A stretch of 64,000 nt of DNA, taken from the NCBI GenBank assembly GCA_044222005.1, contig JBGANY010000009.1, positions 1-64,000 on the forward strand. Reading direction: 5' to 3'. This stretch comes from Methylotenera_A sp044222005. GTDB lineage: Bacteria; Pseudomonadota; Gammaproteobacteria; Burkholderiales; Methylophilaceae. Positions 25,654-33,781 of the stretch are shown piece by piece; within the stretch, counting starts at the first letter, position 1; every line of letters starts with the position of its first letter. Position numbers and translations under genes: made by a program. The notes under the pieces are model-generated. The model was not told where the DNA came from and searched no databases. It saw only the letters and a list, made by a program, of their open reading frames with translations.

Positions 25654-25994
25654 AAAAAGCGCTACAAATTGGCACAAGTGTAAGCCTAATTACGTTGATT
25701 TTAGTTTGCATCGCCTGGGAAGGCTGGCTGGCTCCGCTTAAGCCGCAAGGCTCGCTGCTTATCTTGAAGGCCGTGCCCTTGTTGCTGCCACTCTTTGGCA
25801 TACTCAAAGGCAGGCGCTACACCTACCAATGGGCCAGCATGTTCATCCTGTTCTATTTCACCGAAGGCATTGTACGCGCGTGGTCGGATACCGACATATC
25901 AAGCAAATTGGCGCTGATAGAAATCCTGCTGAGCGTAATATTTTTTATCTGTGCAATTTTTTACGCAAAACTCACACGACAGCCCTCGCAATAA
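25650..25994 (+). CDS. DUF2069 family inner-membrane protein
   Basis: The 114 residues form about four hydrophobic helices with the DUF2069 marks WEGWLAPLKPQGSLLILKAVPLLLPL, GRRYTYQWASMFILFYFTEG and RAWSD. Its role is unknown. It ends the wrbA-HugZ-DUF2069 run, each overlapping the next by 4 bases. Confidence 0.8.
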   Translation: MKKALQIGTSVSLITLILVCIAWEGWLAPLKPQGSLLILKAVPLLLPLFGILKGRRYTYQWASMFILFYFTEGIVRAWSDTDISSKLALIEILLSVIFFICAIFYAKLTRQPSQ

Positions 25995-26007
25995 AGCCGC
26001 CATCCTT

Positions 26008-26013
26008 TATAAT
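26008..26013 (+). promoter_or_regulatory. Candidate -10 box immediately before surE
   Basis: TATAAT ends 6 bases before the surE ATG, so a message from it would start at or near the start codon. The -35 region is poor. AAGG just before the ATG is too close to be an ideal ribosome site. Confidence 0.3.
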
Positions 26014-26019
26014 AAGGCC

Positions 26020-26760
26020 ATGAAAATACTGCTTTCGAATGACGATGGCTATTTTGCGCCCGGCCTGAATATTCTGGCGCAGCATATCTCTAAAATTGCC
26101 GATATTACCGTGGTTGCGCCCGAACGTAATCGCAGCGGAGCGAGCAACTCGCTTACGCTGGATAGGCCTTTGAGCGTGCGTAAAGCCAGCAATGGCTTTT
26201 TTTATGTCAATGGCACACCGACAGACTGTGTGCATCTGGCTTTGACCGGCTTGATGGATAGCCCGCCGGATATGGTGATCAGCGGCATTAACGATGGCGC
26301 GAACATGGGCGATGACACGATTTACTCCGGCACCGTCGCGGCAGCAATGGAAGGCTATTTGCTGGATATTCCCTCGTTTGCCATTTCCATGTCGCAGCAC
26401 AACGCCACCCATTTTGAAACTGCTGCCCGCATCACTGTTGAACTGGTTCAGCATTACATAAAGATAGGACTCACATCCCCTACTCTGCTCAACATCAATG
26501 TGCCTGATGTGCCCTATGATGAATTGCAAGGTCGAGTAGTCACCCGTCTGGGCAAGCGCCACAAGGCCGAACCTGTAATGCAGCTTAAAACGCCGCGCGG
26601 TGAAACCGTTTACTGGGTGGGCGCAGCAGGCCAGCCCAACGATGGTGGCGAAGGTACCGATTTTTATGCGATTGCACACAATCAGGTATCGGTTTCACCG
26701 ATTCAGGTCGACTTAACCAAGCACAGCCAGATTGCTGCACTGAAAGACTGGTTAATTTAA
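26020..26760 (+). CDS. surE: 5'/3'-nucleotidase SurE
   Basis: SurE hydrolyses nucleoside monophosphates and is linked to stationary-phase survival. The start MKILLSNDDGYFAPG with the metal-binding Asp pair, VAPERNRSGASNSLTLDRPL, NGTPTDCVHLAL and SGINDGANMGDDTIYSGTV are all family motifs. ATG 26020 gives 246 residues, the normal length; the in-frame extension to 25951 overlaps the previous gene. It is followed by pcm and nlpD in the classic order. Confidence 0.95.
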   Translation: MKILLSNDDGYFAPGLNILAQHISKIADITVVAPERNRSGASNSLTLDRPLSVRKASNGFFYVNGTPTDCVHLALTGLMDSPPDMVISGINDGANMGDDTIYSGTVAAAMEGYLLDIPSFAISMSQHNATHFETAARITVELVQHYIKIGLTSPTLLNINVPDVPYDELQGRVVTRLGKRHKAEPVMQLKTPRGETVYWVGAAGQPNDGGEGTDFYAIAHNQVSVSPIQVDLTKHSQIAALKDWLI

Positions 26761-26762
26761 CG

Positions 26763-27446
26763 ATGGCACTGGCAAGACCAAGTACAAGAACCGGTATCGG
26801 CATGACCTCGCTGCGCACACGTGAGCGCATGCTGACCCGCCTGCGCGAGCAAGGCATTAAGGATGAAGTCGTACTGCACGTCATGGGCGAGATTCCGCGA
26901 CATATCTTTGTGGATGAAGCCTTGTCGATTCGAGCTTACGAGGATGTTTCGCTGCCTATTGGCTATAGCCAGACCATTTCACAGCCTTATATTGTGGCAC
27001 GCATGACCGAGATTCTGCGTCATGGCAAACAGCTTAATAAAGTGCTGGAAATCGGCACTGGCTGCGGCTACCAAACTGCAGTGTTATCACGCGTTGCCAA
27101 AGAAGTGCTCTCGCTTGAGCGCATTCGACCGTTGGTGATGAAAGCCCGTGGCCATTTGCGTACGCTTAAGTGTACCAATGTAAAACTTGATCACGCAGAT
27201 GGAAGCGCTGGCCTGAGCGAATATGCACCGTTTGACGGCATCATGGTGACTGCTGCCGCTAGCCACGTGCCAGAAGAACTGCTCATACAGCTTGCTGTCG
27301 GCGGGCGCATGGTGATTCCCATCGGCACCAGCACTCAAATACTGTACCTGATTGAACGCACTAATGCCCAATCTGGTAACGAATACATACAGACTAAGCT
27401 GGAACCGGTAAAATTCGTGCCTTTATTAGGCGGGGTAAGCGCATGA
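26763..27446 (+). CDS. pcm: Protein-L-isoaspartate O-methyltransferase
   Basis: Pcm repairs isoaspartyl damage in aged proteins using S-adenosylmethionine. The 227 residues show EIPRHIFVDEAL, YSQTISQPYIVARM, the SAM-binding EIGTGCGYQTAVL and the FDGIMVTAAASHVPEEL block. It begins 2 bases after surE and overlaps nlpD by 4 bases. Confidence 0.95.
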   Translation: MALARPSTRTGIGMTSLRTRERMLTRLREQGIKDEVVLHVMGEIPRHIFVDEALSIRAYEDVSLPIGYSQTISQPYIVARMTEILRHGKQLNKVLEIGTGCGYQTAVLSRVAKEVLSLERIRPLVMKARGHLRTLKCTNVKLDHADGSAGLSEYAPFDGIMVTAAASHVPEELLIQLAVGGRMVIPIGTSTQILYLIERTNAQSGNEYIQTKLEPVKFVPLLGGVSA

Positions 27447-28471
27447 TACGCTTGTTCATTCTGGGATTTTTAATGCTTTCACTTGCAGCATGTGAAACCA
27501 ATCCGCCCGCGCCAGTGATTGAGCGCGCACCGCAAACACCTAAAGCAAAACCAGCTGAAGCCAAAACTACCGATACTAAAATAGCAACTGCCAACGGAGG
27601 CAAGGACTGGCGACCCGATAGCCATATCGTCAAAAAAGGCGATACCTTGTTTGGGATTGGCCTGGAGTATGGTCTTGATTACAAGGAAATTGCCTCAGCC
27701 AATAACATTGCGCCGCCCTACCCGATTAAAATTGGGCAGAAAATCGATTTGTCCAGCTTCAAAACCAAACCTGCAGCAGCGATAGAAGAAGCCAGCACCA
27801 CGGAAGATGGCGTTGTGATTACGCCGATGAAAACCGAACCTGTCGTGACGGGAGATAAACCTGCAGCGGAAACCAAGCCTGCGCCTTCTGCAGTAACCCC
27901 GGTGCTAGCCGAGCCCAAAGCCATACGCGAGCCTTACAGCCTGGAGGCACTCAACCGGGCCACGCCACGCCCTATTACTGCAAAACCTGCAGAAATCAAA
28001 CCAGCTGAAGCAGAACCAGTTGAAACCAAACCTGTAGAAGCCAAGCCCGCTGACACAAAACCAGCCGAGACAAAACCAGACAGCGCCAGCCCTGCCGATG
28101 ATGAATCCATTAGCTGGGCATGGCCCACGCAAGGCAAAGTGGTTGCCGGCTTTAACGAAGCCAGCAACAAGGGCATTGATATTGCAGGATCGACAGGGCA
28201 GGCGATTCTCGCGGCCAGCGGCGGCAGGGTGATTTATACCGGCTCCGATTTGCGCGGCTACGGCAAGCTGGTTATTGTTAAGCACAACAAAACTTACTTA
28301 TCGGTGTACGCGCATAACAGCAAAATCGTGGCAAAAGAAGGCCAAACCGTGACGGCGGGCCAGAAAATCGCCGAAATGGGCAATACTGACTCCAATATGG
28401 TTAAACTGCATTTCGAGATCCGCCGCCTGGGTAAATCAGTTGACCCGGCTAAGTATCTGAATCAGAATTAG
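27443..28471 (+). CDS. nlpD: Murein hydrolase activator lipoprotein NlpD (LysM plus degenerate LytM)
   Basis: The 342 residues start with a lipoprotein signal (lipobox LAAC, Cys at 17), then a LysM domain (about 55-105, HIVKKGDTLFGIGLEYGL), a repetitive Lys-Pro-Ala-Glu/Thr linker (about 175-215, repeats of KPAE/KPVE/KPAD) and a C-terminal M23/LytM domain. The first metal-ligand His is replaced by Asn (NKGIDIAG), as in E. coli NlpD, so it should activate amidases rather than cut peptidoglycan. rpoS, the usual next gene, is not here. Confidence 0.93.
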   Translation: MIRLFILGFLMLSLAACETNPPAPVIERAPQTPKAKPAEAKTTDTKIATANGGKDWRPDSHIVKKGDTLFGIGLEYGLDYKEIASANNIAPPYPIKIGQKIDLSSFKTKPAAAIEEASTTEDGVVITPMKTEPVVTGDKPAAETKPAPSAVTPVLAEPKAIREPYSLEALNRATPRPITAKPAEIKPAEAEPVETKPVEAKPADTKPAETKPDSASPADDESISWAWPTQGKVVAGFNEASNKGIDIAGSTGQAILAASGGRVIYTGSDLRGYGKLVIVKHNKTYLSVYAHNSKIVAKEGQTVTAGQKIAEMGNTDSNMVKLHFEIRRLGKSVDPAKYLNQN

Positions 28472-28497
28472 CACATTACATCATCCGGGAGATGACC

Positions 28498-28834
28498 ATG
28501 GCCGCACCGAACAACTACAAGAAAGAACCCAACAAATACGCAAAGAATGCCGATATCAAGGCTGATACCCTTGATGATTATCGGAATTATCGGCATCGCC
28601 ATGGAGTTTTTTAAAGAAGGCGGCTGGTTGAAAACCGCGCTGGCATGGCTGTTTGATTCCACCACGCACATGATGTTCATCCCGGTGATTATTTTTGCGG
28701 CATGGCTACTCAACCGCTGGATGTCATCACCAAACAAAAATGAAAGCAAAAAATCCGGCAATGTACCAATGTACGTAATGATGGCGGTCGGCTTGTATTA
28801 CGTTTACCGCATTGTCACGACGGGCGGGTTTTAG
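28498..28834 (+). pseudogene. Small membrane protein gene with probable frameshift
   Basis: A strong GGGAG ribosome site precedes ATG 28498, which opens MAAPNNYKKEPNKYAKNADIK and then leaves frame. The downstream frame (in-frame ATG 28547, no ribosome site) gives two hydrophobic helices, IPLMIIGIIGIAMEFF and MFIPVIIFAAWLL, and a third near the end. Removing one G near 28560-28562 joins them into about 111 residues. A real short protein from ATG 28547 is the alternative. The family was not recognised. Confidence 0.5.
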
Positions 28835-28866
28835 TCAGGGCTTCCCTGGTTACGCAATAAAAGTTA

Positions 28867-28908
28867 CTTTGTAAAAAAGCCACTTAAAAAAATGGCTTTT
28901 TTACAAAG
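28867..28908. terminator. Strong hairpin terminator, usable on both strands
   Basis: A perfect 16-bp stem CTTTGTAAAAAAGCCA / TGGCTTTTTTACAAAG encloses a 10-base loop. It lies after the nlpD-side genes and before the convergent thioredoxin gene. A/T runs on both flanks of the GGC core suit termination in either direction. Confidence 0.75.
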
Positions 28909-28925
28909 GTAGTTATTACGTTTAT

Positions 28926-29005
28926 AAATCAATAATGACACGAAGATGAGTCGCAGCGAGTGCTATAGCACGGCAAGATGAAATCGACAAAGTCAGTATT
29001 GATTT
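28926..29005. repeat. 80-bp palindromic element with central 12-bp palindrome
   Basis: AAATCAATA (28926-28934) and TATTGATTT (28997-29005) are perfect inverted repeats. Their midpoint, 28965.5, is exactly the centre of the perfect palindrome GTGCTATAGCAC (28960-28971). The sequence between is only loosely paired. It sits just beyond the 3' end of the thioredoxin gene and next to a terminator. It is probably a small repeat element; no second copy was seen here. Confidence 0.5.
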
Positions 29006-29015
29006 AGAATTGGAA

Positions 29016-29387
29016 TTAATTCTTTTTGGCTGCTTCCGCGGCATAATGCTCACGCACTACCGTCATATCACGCTCGCGCGCCCATTGAATGATTGCATCC
29101 AGCGCTGCTGCGCCGATCTCGCCAACCTGGGTATGTATGCCTGCTTGCTCGCGAACCACCAGAATACCGGGGATTTGCGCCACTTCGAAATAATCGCTGA
29201 TTTCCGGGTCGGCTTCCGTATTCACCATGCCAAACACGATGTCCGGGTTCTTCGCTGCAGCCGCTTCAAACGTAGGTGTAAAAGCCACGCAAGGGTCGCA
29301 CCACGGTGCCCAGAAATCCACGATCACGAAATCGTTATTTTCAATCGTGTCTTTAAAGTTTGCTTTGGTCAATGTCACAACTGCCAT
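29016..29387 (-). CDS. Thioredoxin-family protein with CDPC active site
   Basis: The 123-residue protein has a thioredoxin fold: VIVDFWAPWCDPC (active site C32-D-P-C35 approximately), NTEADPEISDYFEVAQIPGILVVREQ with the cis-Pro loop, and an added C-terminal helix rich in Ala/Glu. The usual WCGPC is WCDPC, which changes the dipeptide that tunes redox potential. There is no signal peptide, so it is cytoplasmic. It is a single gene between repeats. Confidence 0.85.
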   Translation of the reverse strand: MAVVTLTKANFKDTIENNDFVIVDFWAPWCDPCVAFTPTFEAAAAKNPDIVFGMVNTEADPEISDYFEVAQIPGILVVREQAGIHTQVGEIGAAALDAIIQWARERDMTVVREHYAAEAAKKN

Positions 29388-29512
29388 GATTTTGCCTTAA
29401 ATTTGGTGAACGCGTGATTTTAACAGAGCTTGGCTTTTTAGTTAAGCGCTTATCCGTCTTGGCTACTCACATGTTAATTTAATATTGTGCACACAAAAAC
29501 ACTTAAATCAGA

Positions 29513-29549
29513 TGCTCCATAAGCCAATATCCACGAGGGTTACAGAGCA
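29513..29549. repeat. Hairpin repeat copy A (AAGCCAATATCCA core)
   Basis: TGCTC ... GAGCA encloses a sequence containing AAGCCAATATCCA (29521-29533), identical over 13 bases to copy B at 33738-33750, with further similarity on both sides. It lies 20 bases past the stop of the leftward TPR-protein gene, so it may act as its 3' hairpin. Confidence 0.45.
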
Positions 29550-29569
29550 CCCATTTTTAGCCTGATCCT

Positions 29570-31159
29570 TTAAGAATAACGCGCAACAATTTTTTGCCAG
29601 ATTTCTTCTTGTTGCATGGCGAGTGTTTTATCGGTCCAAATAGTCACCGCCGGTTGATTTTTTGCATCCCCTGTAATTTTATACAGCATCTCAAATTTCC
29701 TGCGCACTTCATCATGCATCGCCAAACACTCGTAAGCTAACATTTGAAAAAAATGACAGGGAATAAAACTGGGATTCATCATACAGCCTTGCTCATAAGC
29801 GGCAACAGCCTTTTGGTATTCTTTTAGCACAAAATAACAATTCCCCTGCGCCATCTCATGGAAAGGGCTGGATGTAGGGGTAAAGCGTTTTGATTTTTCT
29901 ATGTAATAGAGCGCTTCTTCTCCCAATCCTGCGGAAGATAATGCTACAGAAAGAAATAAGAGCACTTCTGCATTGTTGGGGTCTAACGCTACCGCGCGAC
30001 GACACTCCGCAATCGATTCATCACGGTTTCTCCGCCAAAGCTGCACCCAGCCTAAAATTGATATTGCATATGGGGATTGTGGATCTAGCTCAACAGCACG
30101 CTCTGCATGTGTAAGTGCAAGCTCAAGAACAGTGGGATCAGCATTCCATTTTTGCGACCAGGTTAAAGCCAGCGACCTAGCCAACCAGGCGTGCGCTGCC
30201 GCATAGTCAGGGTCTTGCGCCAACGCTTTCTTATACAACACGATCGCATCATTGGTGGTCTTTTCCGTATACTTTCTGTGTGCAGCAATACCCCGCAGCA
30301 AAGTATCGTGTGCTTCTATACTGTTGGTGGCTTGAACGCCAAAAAGCGCGGCTTCCTCCCCATCCAGCTTAATTTGCAGCACACTGACAATGCTCTGGGT
30401 CAGTTCATCCTGCAAGACAAATACATCTTTGAGTTCGCGATCAAACCGGTCAGACCACACTTGCCCGCCATTTTTCGCATCCACCAACTGTGCAGTTACA
30501 CGCACCTGATTGCCTGCATGCTGCACGCTGCCTTCCAGCAGATAACGTACACCCAGCTCAGCTGCAATTTCTTCGGAGGTTTTGGTGGTGTTTTTATATG
30601 AAAACGAAGATTGCCTGGAGATGACAAATAGGCCCGACAACCTCGAAAACATGGAAATCAGGCTGTCCACGACACCATCGGCAAAATATTCTCGTGAGTT
30701 ATCAGCGCCAATATTAACGAACGGCAACACCGCTAGCGAAGGCCTATCTTCTATGAGGCGCGGCGCGCTTGTGCGGGCTGCAACTGGCTTGGCGGCGTGA
30801 CCGTGTTGCAAAGTAATCTCAAGCGCGTAACCGCCTTTGGGAAAATCTATGCGTACCGTATCCTGCTTGCCGAGCGTGTCGTAATACTCACGCAATTTGC
30901 TGCGCAGGCGCGTAGCTTCTACCCGCACAATAGCGTCCAGGCTGGGGTCAAAATCACTTTTTCGGTCAAACACCTCTACCGCAATGGTGTAGCCTTTTAG
31001 GCGATCCGCATCGCCCGCAAGCGTATTAGTGACGAGATATTCAAGAAAACGCTGTTGGCGCGGTGAGCCTGAAAACAAAGGGCTAGCCAACATGCCAGCG
31101 ACGCTGGCGCGCACTTGGTCTTGTTCTGGATTCGTCCATTGTTGTACAACAGCTTCCAT
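29570..31159 (-). CDS. TolB-N-like/TPR protein with N-terminal regulator-type domain
   Basis: The 529 residues have three parts. An N-terminal domain (about 15-105) carries SPRQQRFLEYLV, LKGYTIAVEVFDRKSDFDPSLDAIVRVEATRLRSKLREYY, typical of a class of signalling/regulatory proteins that often precede cyclase or TPR modules. A TolB-N/FlgO-like domain (about 140-265) carries SLAVLPFVNIG, EYFADGVVDSLIS and RYLLEGSVQ. About six TPR-like repeats fill the remainder. No cyclase domain and no membrane segment are evident. It is divergent from a secreted-protein gene that it may control (inference). Confidence 0.7.
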   Translation of the reverse strand: MEAVVQQWTNPEQDQVRASVAGMLASPLFSGSPRQQRFLEYLVTNTLAGDADRLKGYTIAVEVFDRKSDFDPSLDAIVRVEATRLRSKLREYYDTLGKQDTVRIDFPKGGYALEITLQHGHAAKPVAARTSAPRLIEDRPSLAVLPFVNIGADNSREYFADGVVDSLISMFSRLSGLFVISRQSSFSYKNTTKTSEEIAAELGVRYLLEGSVQHAGNQVRVTAQLVDAKNGGQVWSDRFDRELKDVFVLQDELTQSIVSVLQIKLDGEEAALFGVQATNSIEAHDTLLRGIAAHRKYTEKTTNDAIVLYKKALAQDPDYAAAHAWLARSLALTWSQKWNADPTVLELALTHAERAVELDPQSPYAISILGWVQLWRRNRDESIAECRRAVALDPNNAEVLLFLSVALSSAGLGEEALYYIEKSKRFTPTSSPFHEMAQGNCYFVLKEYQKAVAAYEQGCMMNPSFIPCHFFQMLAYECLAMHDEVRRKFEMLYKITGDAKNQPAVTIWTDKTLAMQQEEIWQKIVARYS

Positions 31160-31320
31160 GCGTTACTTTCTTATTATTAGGCCAGTAACAGTGATGTAGC
31201 TTCATGTTACTAACTGTATCTAACTGGCTACTATCATAACAAAAAATTACATTGCTTACACACCACAACGAACATTTGCGAAATGCTGTAGGTGTCAATC
31301 AGTTTATGAGGAGACTTAGA

Positions 31321-31806
31321 ATGTTTACACTTAATCAACGCGTTATTACAGTGGCAGTTTTTGCAGTATTTTCTTTAGCATCTATCAACGCCAATGCGGA
31401 GCCAGTCTCTGGGCAAGGCAAATGTACCTATAAGCCAACCGCATCTAACGTTGCCAACACCGATGGCTATGCAGTGATGTTGAGTGAAACCACATGCACT
31501 CCCAGTGGCGGCCTTATTGAAGGTGCAACTGTATTAAACCAGGAAGTTGCCAATCTGCATCAAGGCACTGGCGACCATTCAGGCTACTACACGATCACCA
31601 ACGGCACTGACGCCACTATCGCCAAATGGAGCGGCAAGGTGAATACTGTGATGAAGGACGGCAATCCGATGACCAGCTTCAAAGGCCAATGGGAATATGT
31701 AGGCGGTTCAGGCAAATTTCAGGGCATTAAAGGCAAAGGCGACTACAACGGCTACTTTACTTCTGCCACAGAATATACCGTGGACTGGAAAGGCAAAAAA
31801 GACTAA
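31321..31806 (+). CDS. Secreted protein of unknown function
   Basis: The 161-residue protein starts at ATG 31321 with an AGGAG ribosome site; an in-frame extension to 31252 is unlikely. A signal peptide (VAVFAVFSLASINANA) is predicted to be cut after about residue 26. The mature part is rich in Gly, Thr and aromatic residues, with two cysteines (CTYKP, TTCTPSG) that could form a disulfide, and a repetitive GSGKFQGIKGKGDYNG segment suggesting a beta-barrel such as the allene-oxide-cyclase-like fold. That fold is only a resemblance. The gene is divergent from the TPR regulator. Confidence 0.65.
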   Translation: MFTLNQRVITVAVFAVFSLASINANAEPVSGQGKCTYKPTASNVANTDGYAVMLSETTCTPSGGLIEGATVLNQEVANLHQGTGDHSGYYTITNGTDATIAKWSGKVNTVMKDGNPMTSFKGQWEYVGGSGKFQGIKGKGDYNGYFTSATEYTVDWKGKKD

Positions 31807-31842
31807 GCAATCATATTTTGGCAATCACATTTAGCTTTAATT

Positions 31843-31880
31843 TCAAACCACGTTGTTTATAATTAAACAGCGTGGTTTGA
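31843..31880. terminator. Long hairpin after the secreted-protein gene
   Basis: TCAAACCACG-T-TGTTTA pairs with TAAACA-G-CGTGGTTTGA across a TAAT loop, a 17-bp stem with one T-G wobble. The following T-run is weak (GATTCC), so it may be a stabilising 3' hairpin rather than a classical terminator. Confidence 0.55.
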
Positions 31881-31930
31881 TTCCCTGATCAATGATTGTA
31901 TCGAATAGAATACAAAAGTAAGGAGCTATC

Positions 31931-33715
31931 ATGAACACAAAACATATCCAAGCGATGGATCAGTTCCGCGAATTCTCCAGTTATCCCGTCAGCCAATCTG
32001 GACAAGCCAAAACAGAAACTCCCCCAGCTTCCAGCCAAGCCAGGTTAGATGAAGCTATCGCGCATTTACGCGAAGCCGCATGGAAATTTGCGACCTTGCC
32101 AATAGAAAAGCGTATTGAATTGGTCGCCGCTATGCAGCAAGGTTATGTAAAAGTAGCCGAAGCCATGGTGAATGCGGGCTGCAAGGCCAAAGGTATCCCG
32201 CCCGGCTCAAACCTGGAGGCGGAGGAATGGGCAAGCGGTGCATGGGGCGTGGTACGTCAATTGCGCTTAGTCCGCGAAAGTTTGCAATCTATCGCCGAAA
32301 CTGGCAATACGCATATTGGTAAAGTAAAACGCACAGCTACAGGCAATTTAGCCGTGCAGGTTTACCCAAATAATGCGATTGATGGCATGTTGTTTAAAGA
32401 TGTGACCGTGGATGTGCATATGCAAGCGCATGTGACCGAACAAAACATTGAGGCTGACCGTGCCAGTTTATACAAGAAACCAAATCACCAAGGCAAGGTT
32501 GCGCTAGTGCTGGGTGCTGGCAATATTGCCAGCATCGGCATCATGGACATTATCACCAAGATGTTTAATGAGGGCAAAGTGTGCATCCTCAAAATGAACC
32601 CGGTGAATGCATATCTAGGGCCTTATATCGAAGAAGCCTTTAAGGCGGCGATAGACCAGCAATTTTTAGCCGTGGTGTACGGCGGTGCAGAAGTGGGCAG
32701 GCACTTGGTGTATCACCCCAAGATTGACGAAGTGCATTTAACCGGCTCGGACAAAACTTATGAGCAAATTGTGTGGGGAAATAACGGCCCGGAAGCTGAT
32801 GAACGCCGTGCACTAAACCGGCCTTTATTAAGCAAACCGATTACCGCAGAGCTAGGCAATGTCTCGCCGATTATCGTTGTGCCTGGGCCTTACACCGACA
32901 AAGAAATCCGCTTTCAGGCCGAACAGATTGCTACCGCGTTTACCATGAACGCGTCCTTTATGTGTTGCTCTGCCAAAGTGCTGGTGATGCCTAAAAATTG
33001 GGATGGCACCGCGCGCTTTATTAAAGCCTTGCAGGAAGTATGCGCAGAAATCCCGCCAAGAAGCGCCTATTACCCTGGCGCTGAAGATCGCTGGAAAACT
33101 ATAGTAAAAGACCGTGCAAATGTCACCCAGATCGGCCAAGCCAAATCAGGGGAATTGCCCTGGACATTCATTACCGAGATCAACCCAGACAATGCCAATG
33201 AAACGCTGTTGCAGGAAGAATCATTTTGCTCTGTCATCACTGCTGTGCAAGTGGGCAGCGCTAACCCTGTTGACTTCCTGGCAAAAGCAACCGAGTTTGC
33301 AAATAACCGCCTGTGGGGCACACTTAATGCTACGCTGATAGTGCATCCAAAATCACTCAAAGATACCAATACCAGTAACGCGTTTGAGCAAGCAATTCAC
33401 CAGCTCAAATATGGCGCAATTACGGTCAACACTTTTATCGGTCTTTTATTTTGCACCGGTACTGCACCCTGGGGTGCATATCCCGGCTCCACACCTAAGG
33501 ACATTCAAAGCGGTAACGACTTTGTGCATAACACGGCCATGCTGGAAGGTATAGAAAAAGCAGTGTTACGCGCGCCACTCACGGTGTTTCCCAAACCTGC
33601 CTGGCTGGCCAGCCACCGCAATGCAAAAACGGTGACGAAAAGATTGGTCGCTATGGAAGAAAACGCAAGCTGGGCGAAAGTGCCGGGGATTGTGATGGCA
33701 GCAATGCGCGGCTAA
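31931..33715 (+). CDS. Aldehyde dehydrogenase superfamily protein
   Basis: The 594 residues are about 100 longer than classic aldehyde dehydrogenases, with an N-terminal helical extension. Core marks are VALVLGAGNIASIG (cofactor loop region), EVHLTGSDKTYEQI, the catalytic-Glu segment ITAELGNVSPIIVVPG and the nucleophile segment NASFMCCSAKVL. The substrate is not predictable; in a methylotroph an aldehyde detoxification role is reasonable but unproven. A good ribosome site (AAGGAG) precedes ATG 31931. The gene stands alone. Confidence 0.8.
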   Translation: MNTKHIQAMDQFREFSSYPVSQSGQAKTETPPASSQARLDEAIAHLREAAWKFATLPIEKRIELVAAMQQGYVKVAEAMVNAGCKAKGIPPGSNLEAEEWASGAWGVVRQLRLVRESLQSIAETGNTHIGKVKRTATGNLAVQVYPNNAIDGMLFKDVTVDVHMQAHVTEQNIEADRASLYKKPNHQGKVALVLGAGNIASIGIMDIITKMFNEGKVCILKMNPVNAYLGPYIEEAFKAAIDQQFLAVVYGGAEVGRHLVYHPKIDEVHLTGSDKTYEQIVWGNNGPEADERRALNRPLLSKPITAELGNVSPIIVVPGPYTDKEIRFQAEQIATAFTMNASFMCCSAKVLVMPKNWDGTARFIKALQEVCAEIPPRSAYYPGAEDRWKTIVKDRANVTQIGQAKSGELPWTFITEINPDNANETLLQEESFCSVITAVQVGSANPVDFLAKATEFANNRLWGTLNATLIVHPKSLKDTNTSNAFEQAIHQLKYGAITVNTFIGLLFCTGTAPWGAYPGSTPKDIQSGNDFVHNTAMLEGIEKAVLRAPLTVFPKPAWLASHRNAKTVTKRLVAMEENASWAKVPGIVMAAMRG

Positions 33716-33730
33716 AACAAAATAACCCGT

Positions 33731-33766
33731 GCTCTGCAAGCCAATATCCATGCGGCTTTCAGAGTA
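33731..33766. repeat. Hairpin repeat copy B (AAGCCAATATCCA core)
   Basis: CTCTG/CAGAG (33732-33736, 33760-33764) and AAGCC/GGCTT (33738-33742, 33754-33758) form a nested stem, and the core AAGCCAATATCCA is shared with copy A at 29521. It lies between the convergent aldehyde dehydrogenase and nitroreductase genes, in a terminator-like position. Confidence 0.5.
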
Positions 33767-33781
33767 TCTATTTTATTGGTT

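Noticed and set aside
25972..26679. 235-residue open frame antisense to surE
   Set aside because: It lies wholly over a clear SurE gene, has no family motifs and no ribosome site; it is a shadow frame.
27960..28090. Tandem repeats that could suggest a CRISPR-like or satellite array
   Set aside because: They are in-frame KPAE/KPVE-type codon repeats in the NlpD linker, of variable length and without spacers.
28472..29015. rpoS expected after nlpD
   Set aside because: No sigma-factor motifs are present; the region holds a small membrane-protein gene, a terminator and a palindrome.
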